DNA of 29,797 nt from a candidate division WWE3 bacterium. GTDB lineage: Bacteria; Patescibacteriota; WWE3; UBA101185; UBA10185. Each line of letters opens with the position of its first letter. Position 1 is the stretch's first letter. The position numbers and the translations under genes are program-made. Positions 1 to 7,250 of this stretch are shown piece by piece. The stretch is taken from NCBI GenBank assembly GCA_003564915.1, contig PXDX01000056.1:1-29797 (forward strand), read 5' to 3'. The notes beneath the pieces were generated by a model. The model was given only the letters and a program-made list of their open reading frames with translations. It was not told the DNA's origin and did not search any database.

Positions 1-657
1 ACCGGAACACCTCACGTTGCCTACAGGGAAAGTATCAAAACAAAAGTAGAACAGGAGAGTAAGTATATAAGGCAGTCAGGGGGGCGAGGACAATATGGGC
101 ACGTGGTAATCGTCATGGAGCCTTTGGAACCCGGAGAAGGTTTTGAATTCGAAGATGCAATTACCGGAGGAGCAATTCCCAAGGAATATATACCGGGCGT
201 TGAAAAAGGGATCAAGGAGTCGTTGGAAAGTGGGGTAATCGCTGGATATCCGGTGGTGGATGTTAAAGTTACTTTGGTTGATGGATCTTTTCACGAAGTT
301 GATTCCTCAGAGATGGCTTTTAAGATAGCTGCCTCCGAAGCCTTTAAATCCGCTCAGAGAAAAGCCCAGCCTTACCTATTGGAGCCTATTATGCAGGTGG
401 AAGTAATAACCCCGGATGAGTATATGGGAGATGTGATAGGGAATCTGTCCGGAAAAAGAGGTAAGATCGAAGGTACGGAAAAGCGAGGGCAGGCCACTGT
501 AGTTAGAGCTGAAGTACCGTTGGCAGAAATGTTTGGATATGCTACAGTGTTACGAGGCATGACTCAAGGGAGGGCTAGTTTCACAATGGAACCCAGCCAC
601 TATGAGGAAGTGCCTGCTAATATTGCTAGCGAAATAGCTGCAGGAGAGCTCAAATAG
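1..657 (+). CDS. fusA: Elongation factor G, C-terminal part (5' end outside window)
   Basis: This is the C-terminal third of EF-G, the GTPase that moves tRNA and mRNA through the ribosome after peptide bond formation. The frame is open from base 1, so the GTPase domain lies outside the window. What is visible is domain IV (RQSGGRGQYGHVV, then the FEFEDAITGGAIPKEYIP stretch) and domain V (PIMQVEVITPDEYMGDVIGNL, RRG-type turn, GYATVLRGMTQGRASFTM), ending in TAG. It is very well conserved and shows no damage. It is followed by 124 nt containing a T run and then the tuf promoter, so it probably ends the upstream str operon segment (rpsL and rpsG would be expected upstream but are not seen). Confidence 0.97.
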   Translation, partial: TGTPHVAYRESIKTKVEQESKYIRQSGGRGQYGHVVIVMEPLEPGEGFEFEDAITGGAIPKEYIPGVEKGIKESLESGVIAGYPVVDVKVTLVDGSFHEVDSSEMAFKIAASEAFKSAQRKAQPYLLEPIMQVEVITPDEYMGDVIGNLSGKRGKIEGTEKRGQATVVRAEVPLAEMFGYATVLRGMTQGRASFTMEPSHYEEVPANIASEIAAGELK

Positions 658-695
658 TATCAAATTTTTTGTCTTTTGTGGTATTATTAGGCCAC

Positions 696-724
696 TTGGA
701 CACATTAAAGTAGTAAGTTATAAA
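696..724 (+). promoter_or_regulatory. Promoter of tuf (TTGGAC-N17-TATAAA)
   Basis: A -35 box TTGGAC (696-701) and a -10 box TATAAA (719-724) are separated by exactly 17 nt, in the fusA-tuf gap. Transcription would start near 731 and give a leader of about 50 nt. This allows tuf to be expressed apart from fusA. Confidence 0.65.
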
Positions 725-731
725 TTGCTGG

Positions 732-757
732 AACGGGGTCTTATTTTTGGTCCTGTT
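732..757 (+). promoter_or_regulatory. Hairpin in the tuf 5' leader
   Basis: AACGGGGTC (732-740) pairs with GGTCCTGTT (749-757) over nine positions, three of them G-U, around an 8-nt T-rich loop. It sits right at the predicted 5' end of the tuf transcript. The role is unknown; it could stabilise the 5' end. Confidence 0.4.
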
Positions 758-781
758 TCAAAAGAAAAAGAAAGGTGAAAA

Positions 782-1972
782 ATGCCACAAGAATTTCAGA
801 GAACAAAACCACACGTGAACGTTGGCACCATTGGGCATGTAGACCACGGTAAGACTACGTTGACGGCGGCTATGACTCACGTCTTAGCCCAAAAGTTTCC
901 CTCTGATATCAATCAGCCCCTCAATTACGAAGATATTGAGACTTCCGCTGAGGAGATAGCCAGAGGAATCACAGTAAATGTTTCCCACGTAGAGTACGAA
1001 ACGGAAAATCGACACTACGCCCATATAGATGCGCCGGGACATGCCGACTACATTAAGAACATGATCACGGGGGCAGCTCAAATGGACGGAGCAGTATTGG
1101 TTGTCGCAGCTTCCGACGGACCTATGCCTCAAACAAGAGAGCATATTCTATTAGCAAAGCAGGTTAACGTACCCTCCATGGTCGTTTTCCTTAATAAATG
1201 CGACATGGTTTCTGATGAGGAGATCTTGGATCTGGTTGAACTAGAGGTAAGAGAACTTCTAACCAAGTACGGATTCCCCGGAGACGAAACCCCAATTATT
1301 AGAGGATCTGCTACGCAAGCTCTTGAAGGTGACGAGAAATCTGTCAAGGCTATCGAAGATCTTATAGATGCTATAGATAATTACATACCCACGCCCGAGA
1401 GGGACATGGATAAGCCGTTCTTAATGCCTGTAGAGGATGTTTTCTCTATTTCAGGCCGCGGTACAGTTGCAACCGGTAGAGTTGAGCGCGGAAGCTTAAA
1501 TCTAAATGATGAGGTAGAGGTTGTAGGTATAAGAGATACTACCAAGACCGTTGTAACAGGGATAGAAATGTTCAACAAGCAAATGAAGGAATGTCAGGCC
1601 GGAGATAACGTTGGACTTCTCTTGCGAGGTATGAATAGAGATGAAATTGAGAGAGGGCAAGTTCTTGTTGAACCGGGAAGCATTACTCCCCACATGCACT
1701 TTGAAGCAGAAGTGTACGTATTATCAAAGGAGGAGGGCGGAAGACACAAACCATTCTTTGACGGTTACAAGCCCCAGTTCTATGTGAGAACCACTGACGT
1801 AACGGGAGAAATTACGTTGCCCGAGGGAACCGAGATGGTTATGCCGGGAGACAATGTAAAAGTAACTGTTAAATTGATCACACCGATTGCTATAGAAGAA
1901 GGACTTCGATTTGCAATAAGAGAAGGTGGTCACACAGTTGGTGCGGGAGCCGTAACGAAGATAATTAAGTAA
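782..1972 (+). CDS. tuf: Elongation factor Tu
   Basis: EF-Tu is the GTPase that brings aminoacyl-tRNA to the ribosomal A site. At 396 aa it has the normal length. The GTPase motifs are intact: GHVDHGKT (18-25), DAPGH (83-87), NKCD (138-141), GSA (G5), and the switch-I segment ARGITVN with the following HVEYET. Domains 2 and 3 are complete to the C-terminal VGAGAVTKIIK. The start is ATG with a GGTG-type ribosome site a few bases upstream. It has its own promoter and leader and is followed by a GC-rich hairpin before rpsJ. It is placed at the head of the S10 cluster, as in many bacteria that carry one tuf copy; whether a second copy exists cannot be seen here. Confidence 0.98.
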   Translation: MPQEFQRTKPHVNVGTIGHVDHGKTTLTAAMTHVLAQKFPSDINQPLNYEDIETSAEEIARGITVNVSHVEYETENRHYAHIDAPGHADYIKNMITGAAQMDGAVLVVAASDGPMPQTREHILLAKQVNVPSMVVFLNKCDMVSDEEILDLVELEVRELLTKYGFPGDETPIIRGSATQALEGDEKSVKAIEDLIDAIDNYIPTPERDMDKPFLMPVEDVFSISGRGTVATGRVERGSLNLNDEVEVVGIRDTTKTVVTGIEMFNKQMKECQAGDNVGLLLRGMNRDEIERGQVLVEPGSITPHMHFEAEVYVLSKEEGGRHKPFFDGYKPQFYVRTTDVTGEITLPEGTEMVMPGDNVKVTVKLITPIAIEEGLRFAIREGGHTVGAGAVTKIIK

Positions 1973-1977
1973 AACGC

Positions 1978-2008
1978 GATGCCGGGCCTGCTTTGGCAGG
2001 CCCACATC
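1978..2008 (+). repeat. GC-rich hairpin between tuf and rpsJ (family member 1)
   Basis: GATG (1978-1981) and GGGCCTGC (1984-1991) pair with GCAGGCCC (1996-2003) and CATC (2005-2008) around the loop TTTG. No U tract follows, so it is not a textbook intrinsic terminator. The rpsJ ATG lies 14 nt downstream without a clear Shine-Dalgarno. A related hairpin occurs at 19143-19175 before the signal peptidase gene. Confidence 0.75.
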
Positions 2009-2022
2009 TCCGTAAGTATTCC

Positions 2023-2346
2023 ATGGCTAAAGAAGATAAGAAAGAAGTAAGGATAAGAATAAAACTCAAAGCTTATGATAGTAGGGTAATGGATGCAAGC
2101 TGTGAGAAGATTGTGGATACAGCCTTGAGAACCGGTGCAAAAGTTGTAGGTCCGGTTCCTCTTCCTACGAAAAAAGAAATATTTACGGTCATTAGGGGCC
2201 CTCATATAGATAAGAGATCTCGGGAACAGTTCGAACTTCGTACACACAAAAGGATAATTGATGTACTTGATCCCACCAGCTCCACGATAGATAGTTTATC
2301 TCACTTGAATTTACCTGCAGGAGTTGGAATATCTCTTCAAATGTAA
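2023..2346 (+). CDS. rpsJ: 30S ribosomal protein S10 (uS10)
   Basis: S10 is a head protein of the small subunit and also the NusE antitermination factor. The start at 2023 gives 107 aa beginning MAKEDKKEVRIRIKLKAYD, which matches the family. The frame is open upstream to a TTG at 1993, but that extension only translates the hairpin and is rejected. Conserved segments IRIKLKAYD, GPVPLPTKKEIFTV, RSREQFELRTHKR and LDP are present. No obvious Shine-Dalgarno is seen. It is first in the S10 cluster, but is separated from rplC by an unusually long 168-nt gap. Confidence 0.96.
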   Translation: MAKEDKKEVRIRIKLKAYDSRVMDASCEKIVDTALRTGAKVVGPVPLPTKKEIFTVIRGPHIDKRSREQFELRTHKRIIDVLDPTSSTIDSLSHLNLPAGVGISLQM

Positions 2347-2394
2347 GATTTTGGCTCGCTTCCCCTCATACTTGCTTTTAAATTAGTAAAACTC

Positions 2395-2423
2395 TTGGAA
2401 AATCCGGTAATTATTGGTAGAAT
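2395..2423 (+). promoter_or_regulatory. Internal promoter upstream of rplC (TTGGAA-N17-TAGAAT)
   Basis: TTGGAA (2395-2400) and TAGAAT (2418-2423) are 17 nt apart in the rpsJ-rplC gap. The -10 matches consensus at five of six bases. A transcript would start near 2430 and run into the leader hairpins before rplC. Confidence 0.5.
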
Positions 2424-2436
2424 GTCTCCCGATGAG

Positions 2437-2511
2437 TGTTATACCTATATAACAAGGTTTTTACACAAGGAAGGCATTTTAAACCGCGAGCCTTTCGGCT
2501 CGAATTTTTTT
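2437..2511 (+). terminator. Terminator-like attenuator in the rplC leader
   Basis: Two hairpins occupy this leader. The first pairs TGTTATA (2437-2443) with TATAACA (2448-2454) around CCTA. The second pairs CGAGCC (2487-2492) with GGCTCG (2497-2502) around TTTC, then AA and seven T (2505-2511), the form of an intrinsic terminator. It ends 4 nt before the proposed rplC start. All genes downstream are essential, so it must be read through under some conditions, which suggests attenuation, as in the autogenous control known for the S10 operon of other bacteria. The frame of rplC is open through it, so it could instead be coding. Confidence 0.5.
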
Positions 2512-2514
2512 GTC

Positions 2515-2958
2515 ATGGAAAATATAGAAATAAAAGGGAAAAAACTGAATATGAGCCAAGTTTTTAAGGAAGACGGGACCGTTGTGCCGGTAACTTTAAT
2601 TGAATTGATGGAAAAGAATTTAGATTTGGAGCCCGATAAAATAAAAAATCAACCCGTTAGCGTATCCGGTGTCTCAAAAGGAAAAGGATTTACCGGAGTT
2701 ATTAAAAGATGGGGATTTCAAAGACAGCCCGTTACCAGGGGTGCTTCTAATAAGATAAGAACCGGAGGAGCAATTGGATCTCAAACTCCAGGACGTGTCT
2801 GGAAGGGGAAGAAAATGGCGGGAAGAAAAGGAGGTTCAAAAGTGACCATTCATGGTCTGGAAGTTGTAGATTTTGATGAAAATGAAGGAATTATTAAAGT
2901 TTCGGGATCTGTACCCGGGGCGCGAAATTCTGAGGTGTCCCTACAGGTACAGGTTTAA
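2515..2958 (+). CDS. rplC: 50S ribosomal protein L3 (uL3), internally shortened
   Basis: L3 is a primary assembly protein of the large subunit whose loop reaches toward the peptidyl transferase centre. The N-terminal signature is seen as IEIKGKKLNMSQVF followed by EDGTVVPVTLIE, and the core as VSGVSKGKGFTGVIKRWGF, then GSIG-like GAIGSQTPGRVWKGKKMAG. Between PVTLIE and VSVSG there are only about 20 residues, where the family usually has about 70; total length is 147 aa against roughly 205-210. The start chosen is the ATG giving MENIEIKG; an in-frame ATG at 2422 and TTG at 2395 would add 31 or 40 residues with no resemblance to L3. There is no Shine-Dalgarno. The shortening removes a conserved part of the globular domain. 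Confidence 0.9.
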   Translation: MENIEIKGKKLNMSQVFKEDGTVVPVTLIELMEKNLDLEPDKIKNQPVSVSGVSKGKGFTGVIKRWGFQRQPVTRGASNKIRTGGAIGSQTPGRVWKGKKMAGRKGGSKVTIHGLEVVDFDENEGIIKVSGSVPGARNSEVSLQVQV

Positions 2959-2972
2959 ATTTGAGTTTAAAA

Positions 2973-3599
2973 ATGAAAGTTGATTTTTACGCTAAAACAG
3001 GAGAAAAAAATGATCAGATCTCTTTACCCAAGGAGATTTTTGGAATAGTGCCTAATGAACCTTTACTTACACAGTATATTCATGTCTACAGAACAAATCA
3101 GAGGCAGGGAACTTCGAAAGTTAAGACAAGATCCGAAGTTAGGGGAGGAGGAAGGAAGCCTTGGAGACAGAAAGGCACCGGTCGAGCTCGGCACGGATCC
3201 ATAAGAAGCCCTATTTGGCGGGGAGGCGGTATAACACACGGTCCGATACCAAAGTCATGGAAATTGTCTTTTCCAAGAAAAATGAGAGTTTTAGCTTTGA
3301 AGTCAGCTCTCTCCTTAAAAAGAGAAGAAGGATCCTTAAAAGTAGTGGAATCTCTTGCAATCAGAAAACCTTCCACAAGAAAGATGCAGGAACTTTTGGA
3401 AAAGATGGAAGCTCATGGTAGAGTATTGTTTGTTCAAAAGGGAGATAACAAAGTTGTTAGAAAAAGTCTTTCTAATCTGCATAAGGTGGAAGTTAAGATG
3501 GCAGAGAATCTGAGCGCCTATGATGTTCTCTTGGCGGATGTGCTTGTGCTTACCGAGGATGCTTTAAAGTTTTTGGAGTCCAAATATGCGGATAAATGA
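2973..3599 (+). CDS. rplD: 50S ribosomal protein L4 (uL4)
   Basis: L4 lines the peptide exit tunnel; in several bacteria it also represses its own operon. The extended tunnel loop is clear (KTRSEVRGGGRKPWRQKGTG followed by RARHGSIRSPIWRGGG). The start at ATG 2973 gives 208 aa; an in-frame TTG at 2961 adds four residues. The stop TGA lies 14 nt inside rplW, implying translational coupling. If L4-mediated control operates here, the rplC leader is a candidate target; this is inference only. Confidence 0.97.
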   Translation: MKVDFYAKTGEKNDQISLPKEIFGIVPNEPLLTQYIHVYRTNQRQGTSKVKTRSEVRGGGRKPWRQKGTGRARHGSIRSPIWRGGGITHGPIPKSWKLSFPRKMRVLALKSALSLKREEGSLKVVESLAIRKPSTRKMQELLEKMEAHGRVLFVQKGDNKVVRKSLSNLHKVEVKMAENLSAYDVLLADVLVLTEDALKFLESKYADK

Positions 3600-3873
3600 G
3601 GTATTAATTAAACCCGTAGTAACGGAAAAAGCTATGGATCTGTATAATAGAGAGGGTAAGTATACTTTTGAAGTGGATCTTTGGGCATCCAAAAAAGATG
3701 TAAAGAAAGCAATGAAAGAAGTCTTTGATGTTGAGATCGAGGATGTAAAGATCATCGTTCTTCCGGGTAAAAAAAGGCGGGTAACTAAAACATCACTTTT
3801 TACAACGACCCAAATGAAGAAGAAGGCTATTTTTAAACTAAAGAAAGGAAAACTTGATATCTATCAAGGTTAA
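3586..3873 (+). CDS. rplW: 50S ribosomal protein L23 (uL23)
   Basis: L23 sits at the tunnel exit and forms the docking site for trigger factor and SRP. The 95-aa product has the family hallmarks KPVVTEKAMDL, YTFEVDLWASKKDVKKA and VNTMIV-equivalent VEDVKIIVLPGKKRR, ending in a basic tail. The start codon overlaps the last 14 nt of rplD in another frame. Confidence 0.96.
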   Translation: MRINEVLIKPVVTEKAMDLYNREGKYTFEVDLWASKKDVKKAMKEVFDVEIEDVKIIVLPGKKRRVTKTSLFTTTQMKKKAIFKLKKGKLDIYQG

Positions 3874-3878
3874 TAAAA

Positions 3879-4718
3879 ATGATAAAAGATCATAAGCCTA
3901 CAAGTCCGGGGCAAAGAGGACGCAGGTCACTAAAAAAGGACGTGGATCCAGTCAAGCCCCATAAGAAACTTACCAAACCGCAGAAGGGAGCGGTAGGGAG
4001 GAGTAAAGGTACAATAACGGTTCGTAATCGTCAGCGAGGATCCAAGAAACACTACCGAAAGATCGATTTTAAGCGTGATAAGTTTGGAGTACCCGGTACG
4101 GTAAGTACAATAGAACATGATCCTAATCGAGGTCCAAACATTGCTCTTGTGGCCTATGCCGATGGAGAAAAAAGATACATCTTGGCACCTGAAGGTTTGG
4201 AAAAAGGTATGAAAGTGATGTCTTCCGACACTGCTGAGCCCAAATTGGGAAATACACTGCCGTTAAAAAATATTCCCATTGGTACACAAATTCATAATAT
4301 TGAGCTTAGACCCGGCAGAGGCGGACAAATGGTGAGAGGGGCAGGCGGCTCGGCGGTAATAACGGCAAAAGAAGGAAAATATGCTAATGTTAAGCTTCCG
4401 AGCAGTGAGATTAAGAGAGTTCTTTTGGATTGTCGGGCCACTATTGGAAGCTTATCAAACCCCGAACTGCAAAACGTGAAACTAGGTAAGGCTGGTAGAG
4501 CTAGACATAAAGGGAGACGTCCGCATACACGTGGTGTTGCATTTTCCAGCCCTCGGGACCATCCGCACGGAGGTTCATATAAAGATACTGGAGTGGGGAT
4601 GCCTTCACCAAAAACTCCTTGGGGTAAGAAAACACGTGGTAAAAAGACCCGAAGTAGAAAACATACTGACAAATACATAGTTAAGGAAAGAAAAAGAGGA
4701 AAGAAGAAAGGTAAATAA
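3879..4718 (+). CDS. rplB: 50S ribosomal protein L2 (uL2)
   Basis: L2 joins the subunits and is needed for peptidyl transferase activity. The 279-aa length is normal. The RNA-binding domain contains GRSKGTITVRNRQRGSKKHYR, the second domain GTQIHNIELRPGRGGQMVRGAGG, and the C-terminal catalytic-centre loop HKGRRPHTRGVAFSSPRDHPHGG with the critical His. Followed after one base by rpsS. Nothing unusual. Confidence 0.98.
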   Translation: MIKDHKPTSPGQRGRRSLKKDVDPVKPHKKLTKPQKGAVGRSKGTITVRNRQRGSKKHYRKIDFKRDKFGVPGTVSTIEHDPNRGPNIALVAYADGEKRYILAPEGLEKGMKVMSSDTAEPKLGNTLPLKNIPIGTQIHNIELRPGRGGQMVRGAGGSAVITAKEGKYANVKLPSSEIKRVLLDCRATIGSLSNPELQNVKLGKAGRARHKGRRPHTRGVAFSSPRDHPHGGSYKDTGVGMPSPKTPWGKKTRGKKTRSRKHTDKYIVKERKRGKKKGK

Positions 4719-4719
4719 A

Positions 4720-5022
4720 ATGGCTAGATCTCTTAAAAAAGGTCCATTTGTGGACGAAAAATTGCTAAAAAAAGTTCGAGAGGCAAAAAAGGAAAAGAGC
4801 CGGGAACCTATAAAGACTTGGTCAAGACGCTCAGTAGTTCTTCCTGAAATGGTAGGATTGACCATTGCAGTGCACAACGGCAGGAAGCATATTGATGTTT
4901 TTATCACGGAATCTATGGTCGGGCATAAATTAGGAGAATTTGCCCCCACCAGAACATTTAGAGCCCACTCTTCCAAGAAATTGACCGAAGTCAAAAAGGA
5001 CAAAAAGAAAGGAATCGTCTAA
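4720..5022 (+). CDS. rpsS: 30S ribosomal protein S19 (uS19)
   Basis: S19 is a head protein that binds 16S rRNA with S13. The 100-aa product opens MARSLKKGPFVDEKLLKKV and contains WSRRSVVLPEMVGLTIAVHNG and HKLGEFAPTRTFRAH, all diagnostic. Tight spacing to rplB (1 nt) and rplV (3 nt). Confidence 0.97.
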   Translation: MARSLKKGPFVDEKLLKKVREAKKEKSREPIKTWSRRSVVLPEMVGLTIAVHNGRKHIDVFITESMVGHKLGEFAPTRTFRAHSSKKLTEVKKDKKKGIV

Positions 5023-5025
5023 AAA

Positions 5026-5379
5026 ATGTATAGAAACGCTGATGTATACGCAAAATATAAATACGCCAGTATTTCACCTAAGAAAGTGAAATCGGTTATA
5101 GATCTTATTAGGGGGAAGGACCTGGAGGAAGCCAAGGTGCTTTTGACTTTCCACAAATCCAAGGCTGCTGAAATGATACTAAAGACACTCAGATCCGCTG
5201 AAGCAAACGCAATCAACAATAAAAGAATGAGCGCTAACGAGCTTTATATTTCTGATGCCCAAGTATCCGCCGGTCCCACGGCAAAAAGAGCTCGTATAGT
5301 TGCCCGATCCAGGATCAACCCAATTTTGAAAAGAACTAGCCACATTGTAATTGGTTTGTCCCAAAAGGAGGATCAGTAA
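5026..5379 (+). CDS. rplV: 50S ribosomal protein L22 (uL22)
   Basis: L22 forms the tunnel constriction together with L4. The 117-aa product shows the family pattern: YASISPKKVKSVIDLIRGK, the AEANAINN helix, and the hairpin VSAGPTAKRARIVARSRINPILKRTSHI. Its stop shares the A of the rpsC start (TAATG), so the two are translationally coupled. Confidence 0.96.
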   Translation: MYRNADVYAKYKYASISPKKVKSVIDLIRGKDLEEAKVLLTFHKSKAAEMILKTLRSAEANAINNKRMSANELYISDAQVSAGPTAKRARIVARSRINPILKRTSHIVIGLSQKEDQ

Positions 5380-6011
5380 TGGGCCAGAAGATAAATCCCT
5401 TTGGGTACAGGTTGGGAATTTCAAAGGATTGGCGTTCCAAATGGTTTGCCGGGAAGAAGGATTATGCTGACCTGGTTCTTGAAGATCAAAAAATACGCGA
5501 TTATCTGAAAGAGAGTCTTTCCACTGCTGGTTTGAAAGAAATAATAATTGAAAGATCCGTTAATGAAATAAATATAACCTTGAAGGTTTCGCGTCCGGGC
5601 CTTGTAATAGGAAGAAAAGGTTCGGGAATACAGCAATTGGAGAAGGATCTGAAGGAATTCACCGATTCTAAAATAAAACTAACGGTTGAGGAGATAAAGA
5701 CACCGGAGTTGGAGGCTAATTTAGTTGCTGAGTATATCTGCAGACAGATGAAGAGACGAATGCACCACAGAAGAGTAATCCAATCTGCTATAAGGTCAGC
5801 CATGGATAAGGGAGCTAAGGGGATAAAGATCAGAGTTTCAGGTGTTTTAAGCGGTGGAAATACGATTGCTCGATCGGAAGTTTATTCAGAGGGATCCATT
5901 CCCACACAAACTCTCCGCGCCAATGTTGACTATGCGCAAGTTGATTGTAAACGTATATTTGGAGTTATTGGAATAAAAGTTTGGATCTATAAAGGAGAAG
6001 AGGAGATCTAA
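5379..6011 (+). CDS. rpsC: 30S ribosomal protein S3 (uS3)
   Basis: S3 lies at the mRNA entry channel and contributes to mRNA unwinding. The 210-aa product starts MGQKINPFGYRLGISKDWRS, has the KH domain with the GRKGSG loop, and the C-terminal domain with RRMHHRRVIQSAIRSAMDKGAKGIKIRVSG and GSIPTQTLRANVDY. A strong Shine-Dalgarno (AAGGAGG) precedes the ATG inside the end of rplV. Confidence 0.97.
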   Translation: MGQKINPFGYRLGISKDWRSKWFAGKKDYADLVLEDQKIRDYLKESLSTAGLKEIIIERSVNEINITLKVSRPGLVIGRKGSGIQQLEKDLKEFTDSKIKLTVEEIKTPELEANLVAEYICRQMKRRMHHRRVIQSAIRSAMDKGAKGIKIRVSGVLSGGNTIARSEVYSEGSIPTQTLRANVDYAQVDCKRIFGVIGIKVWIYKGEEEI

Positions 6012-6012
6012 A

Positions 6013-6438
6013 ATGGCAATGCTTTTACCTAAAAGAGTTAAATATCGTTCTGCAATGAGAGGTAGGATAAAAGGTACCGCCACTAGAGGAACAAGAGTAG
6101 ACTTTGGTGACTTCGGTCTTAAAGCTCTTGAGCCGGGTCATATCTCTTCCAGACAACTCGAAGCTGCGAGGAAAGCAATTACTCACCGTACAAAGAGAAC
6201 CGGAAAGATCTGGATCAGAGTATTCCCGGATAAGCCTATACCCAAGAAACCCAACGAAACTCGTATGGGAAGCGGTAAATCCCCAACGGATCACTACGCG
6301 GCAGTTGTAAGACCCGGAATGATCCTATTTGAAATAGCCGGAGTTTCTGACGATTTGGCAAAAGAGGCTTTGGGGAGAGCTGCTGACAAAATATCAGTAA
6401 AAACCAAGATAGTTAGTTCAGATGTTTTCAAGGAGTAA
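6013..6438 (+). CDS. rplP: 50S ribosomal protein L16 (uL16)
   Basis: L16 helps organise the A-site tRNA-binding region of 23S rRNA. The 141-aa product contains the classic LLPKRVKYR opening, GLKALEPGHISSRQLEAARKAITH, KIWIRVFPDKPIPKKPNETRMG and GKSPTDHYAAVVRPGMILFEI. The ATG at 6019 (MLLPKRVKYR) is an equally plausible start and matches the family N-terminus better. Confidence 0.97.
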   Translation: MAMLLPKRVKYRSAMRGRIKGTATRGTRVDFGDFGLKALEPGHISSRQLEAARKAITHRTKRTGKIWIRVFPDKPIPKKPNETRMGSGKSPTDHYAAVVRPGMILFEIAGVSDDLAKEALGRAADKISVKTKIVSSDVFKE

Positions 6439-6441
6439 TAT

Positions 6442-6642
6442 ATGAAAGCCACCACTCTGAGGAAAAAATCAATAGAGGAACTGGAGGAAATTGCAGTGAA
6501 GACCAAGAAGGAAATATCCAGTGAAACGGCCTCTTATTTTCAGGACAAGGGCTCGGGTCTCAATAAGATCAAAGATTTAAAGAAGGACTATGCTAGAATT
6601 CTTACTGTTTTGAAAGAGAAAAAGGAGAAATCAAATGCCTAA
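6442..6642 (+). CDS. rpmC: 50S ribosomal protein L29 (uL29)
   Basis: L29 is a small helical protein near the tunnel exit. The 66-aa product has the two-helix pattern, a LRKKSIEELEEI first helix and the NKIKDLKKDYARILTVLKEKK second helix, the latter corresponding to the family KxxRRxIARixTil motif. It overlaps rpsQ by 8 nt. Confidence 0.93.
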   Translation: MKATTLRKKSIEELEEIAVKTKKEISSETASYFQDKGSGLNKIKDLKKDYARILTVLKEKKEKSNA

Positions 6643-6877
6643 AAAAATAATGAAGGGACAAGTAGTTTCTGACAAAATGGAAAAAACGGTAGTTGTGGCC
6701 GTTGATATAGCTAAAAAGCATCCCATTTATGAAAAAGCTCTTAAAGTGACGAGAAAGTTCAAGGCCAGGGACGAATTGGGGGCTTCAGTAGGAGACATAG
6801 TAATTATTGAGGAACATCGTCCCTTTAGCAAAGAGGTCAACTGGTTTGTAAAGGAAATTGTTACTAAGGGAGTTTAG
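6635..6877 (+). CDS. rpsQ: 30S ribosomal protein S17 (uS17)
   Basis: S17 is a primary 16S rRNA-binding OB-fold protein. The 80-aa product shows KGQVVSDKMEKTVVVAV, HPIYEKALKVTRKFKARDE and GDIVIIEEHRPFSKEVNW. The usual His of the AHDE motif is Arg here (ARDE), a minor change. The start overlaps rpmC. Confidence 0.96.
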   Translation: MPKKIMKGQVVSDKMEKTVVVAVDIAKKHPIYEKALKVTRKFKARDELGASVGDIVIIEEHRPFSKEVNWFVKEIVTKGV

Positions 6878-6879
6878 CT

Positions 6880-7248
6880 ATGGTGCCGGTTGGAACAACT
6901 TTGAAACTAGCAGATAATACGGGGGCACATCGGTTAGAGATAATCGGAATCCCCGGCTCTTCGAGAAGAAGGTTTGTTGGATTGGCTGATACAGTCACAG
7001 CTGTAGTAAAAGGTGCCGATTCATCCGGTATGGTGAAGGATCATTCGATTGTCAAAGCCGTTTTGGTGAGAACTAAAAAAGAAACTCGTAGAAAAGACGG
7101 AACTTACATAAGGTTTGGAGATAATGCCGCCGTCATACTTAACGGAGACGGAAAGATGCTTGGTACAAGAGTTTTTGGGCCTGTTGCAAGGGAACTTCGT
7201 GAGAAAGGATATACAAAGGTAGTGTCATTGGCAAAGGAAGTTTGGTAG
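6880..7248 (+). CDS. rplN: 50S ribosomal protein L14 (uL14)
   Basis: L14 forms an intersubunit bridge. The 122-aa product contains TTLKLADNTGAHRLEIIGI, VKGADSSGMVKDHSIVKAVLVRTKKETRRKDGTYIRF and NAAVILNGDGKMLGTRVFGPVARELR. It is of normal length. rplX starts 2 nt after its stop. Confidence 0.97.
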   Translation: MVPVGTTLKLADNTGAHRLEIIGIPGSSRRRFVGLADTVTAVVKGADSSGMVKDHSIVKAVLVRTKKETRRKDGTYIRFGDNAAVILNGDGKMLGTRVFGPVARELREKGYTKVVSLAKEVW

Positions 7249-7250
7249 AT

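Noticed and set aside
1993..2022. TTG-initiated N-terminal extension of rpsJ (10 residues)
   Set aside because: It only translates the right half of the tuf-rpsJ hairpin; the family N-terminus begins at ATG 2023.
3161..3421. 86-aa open frame inside rplD in another frame
   Set aside because: It lies wholly within the conserved L4 coding sequence and is a shadow of its Lys/Arg-rich codons.
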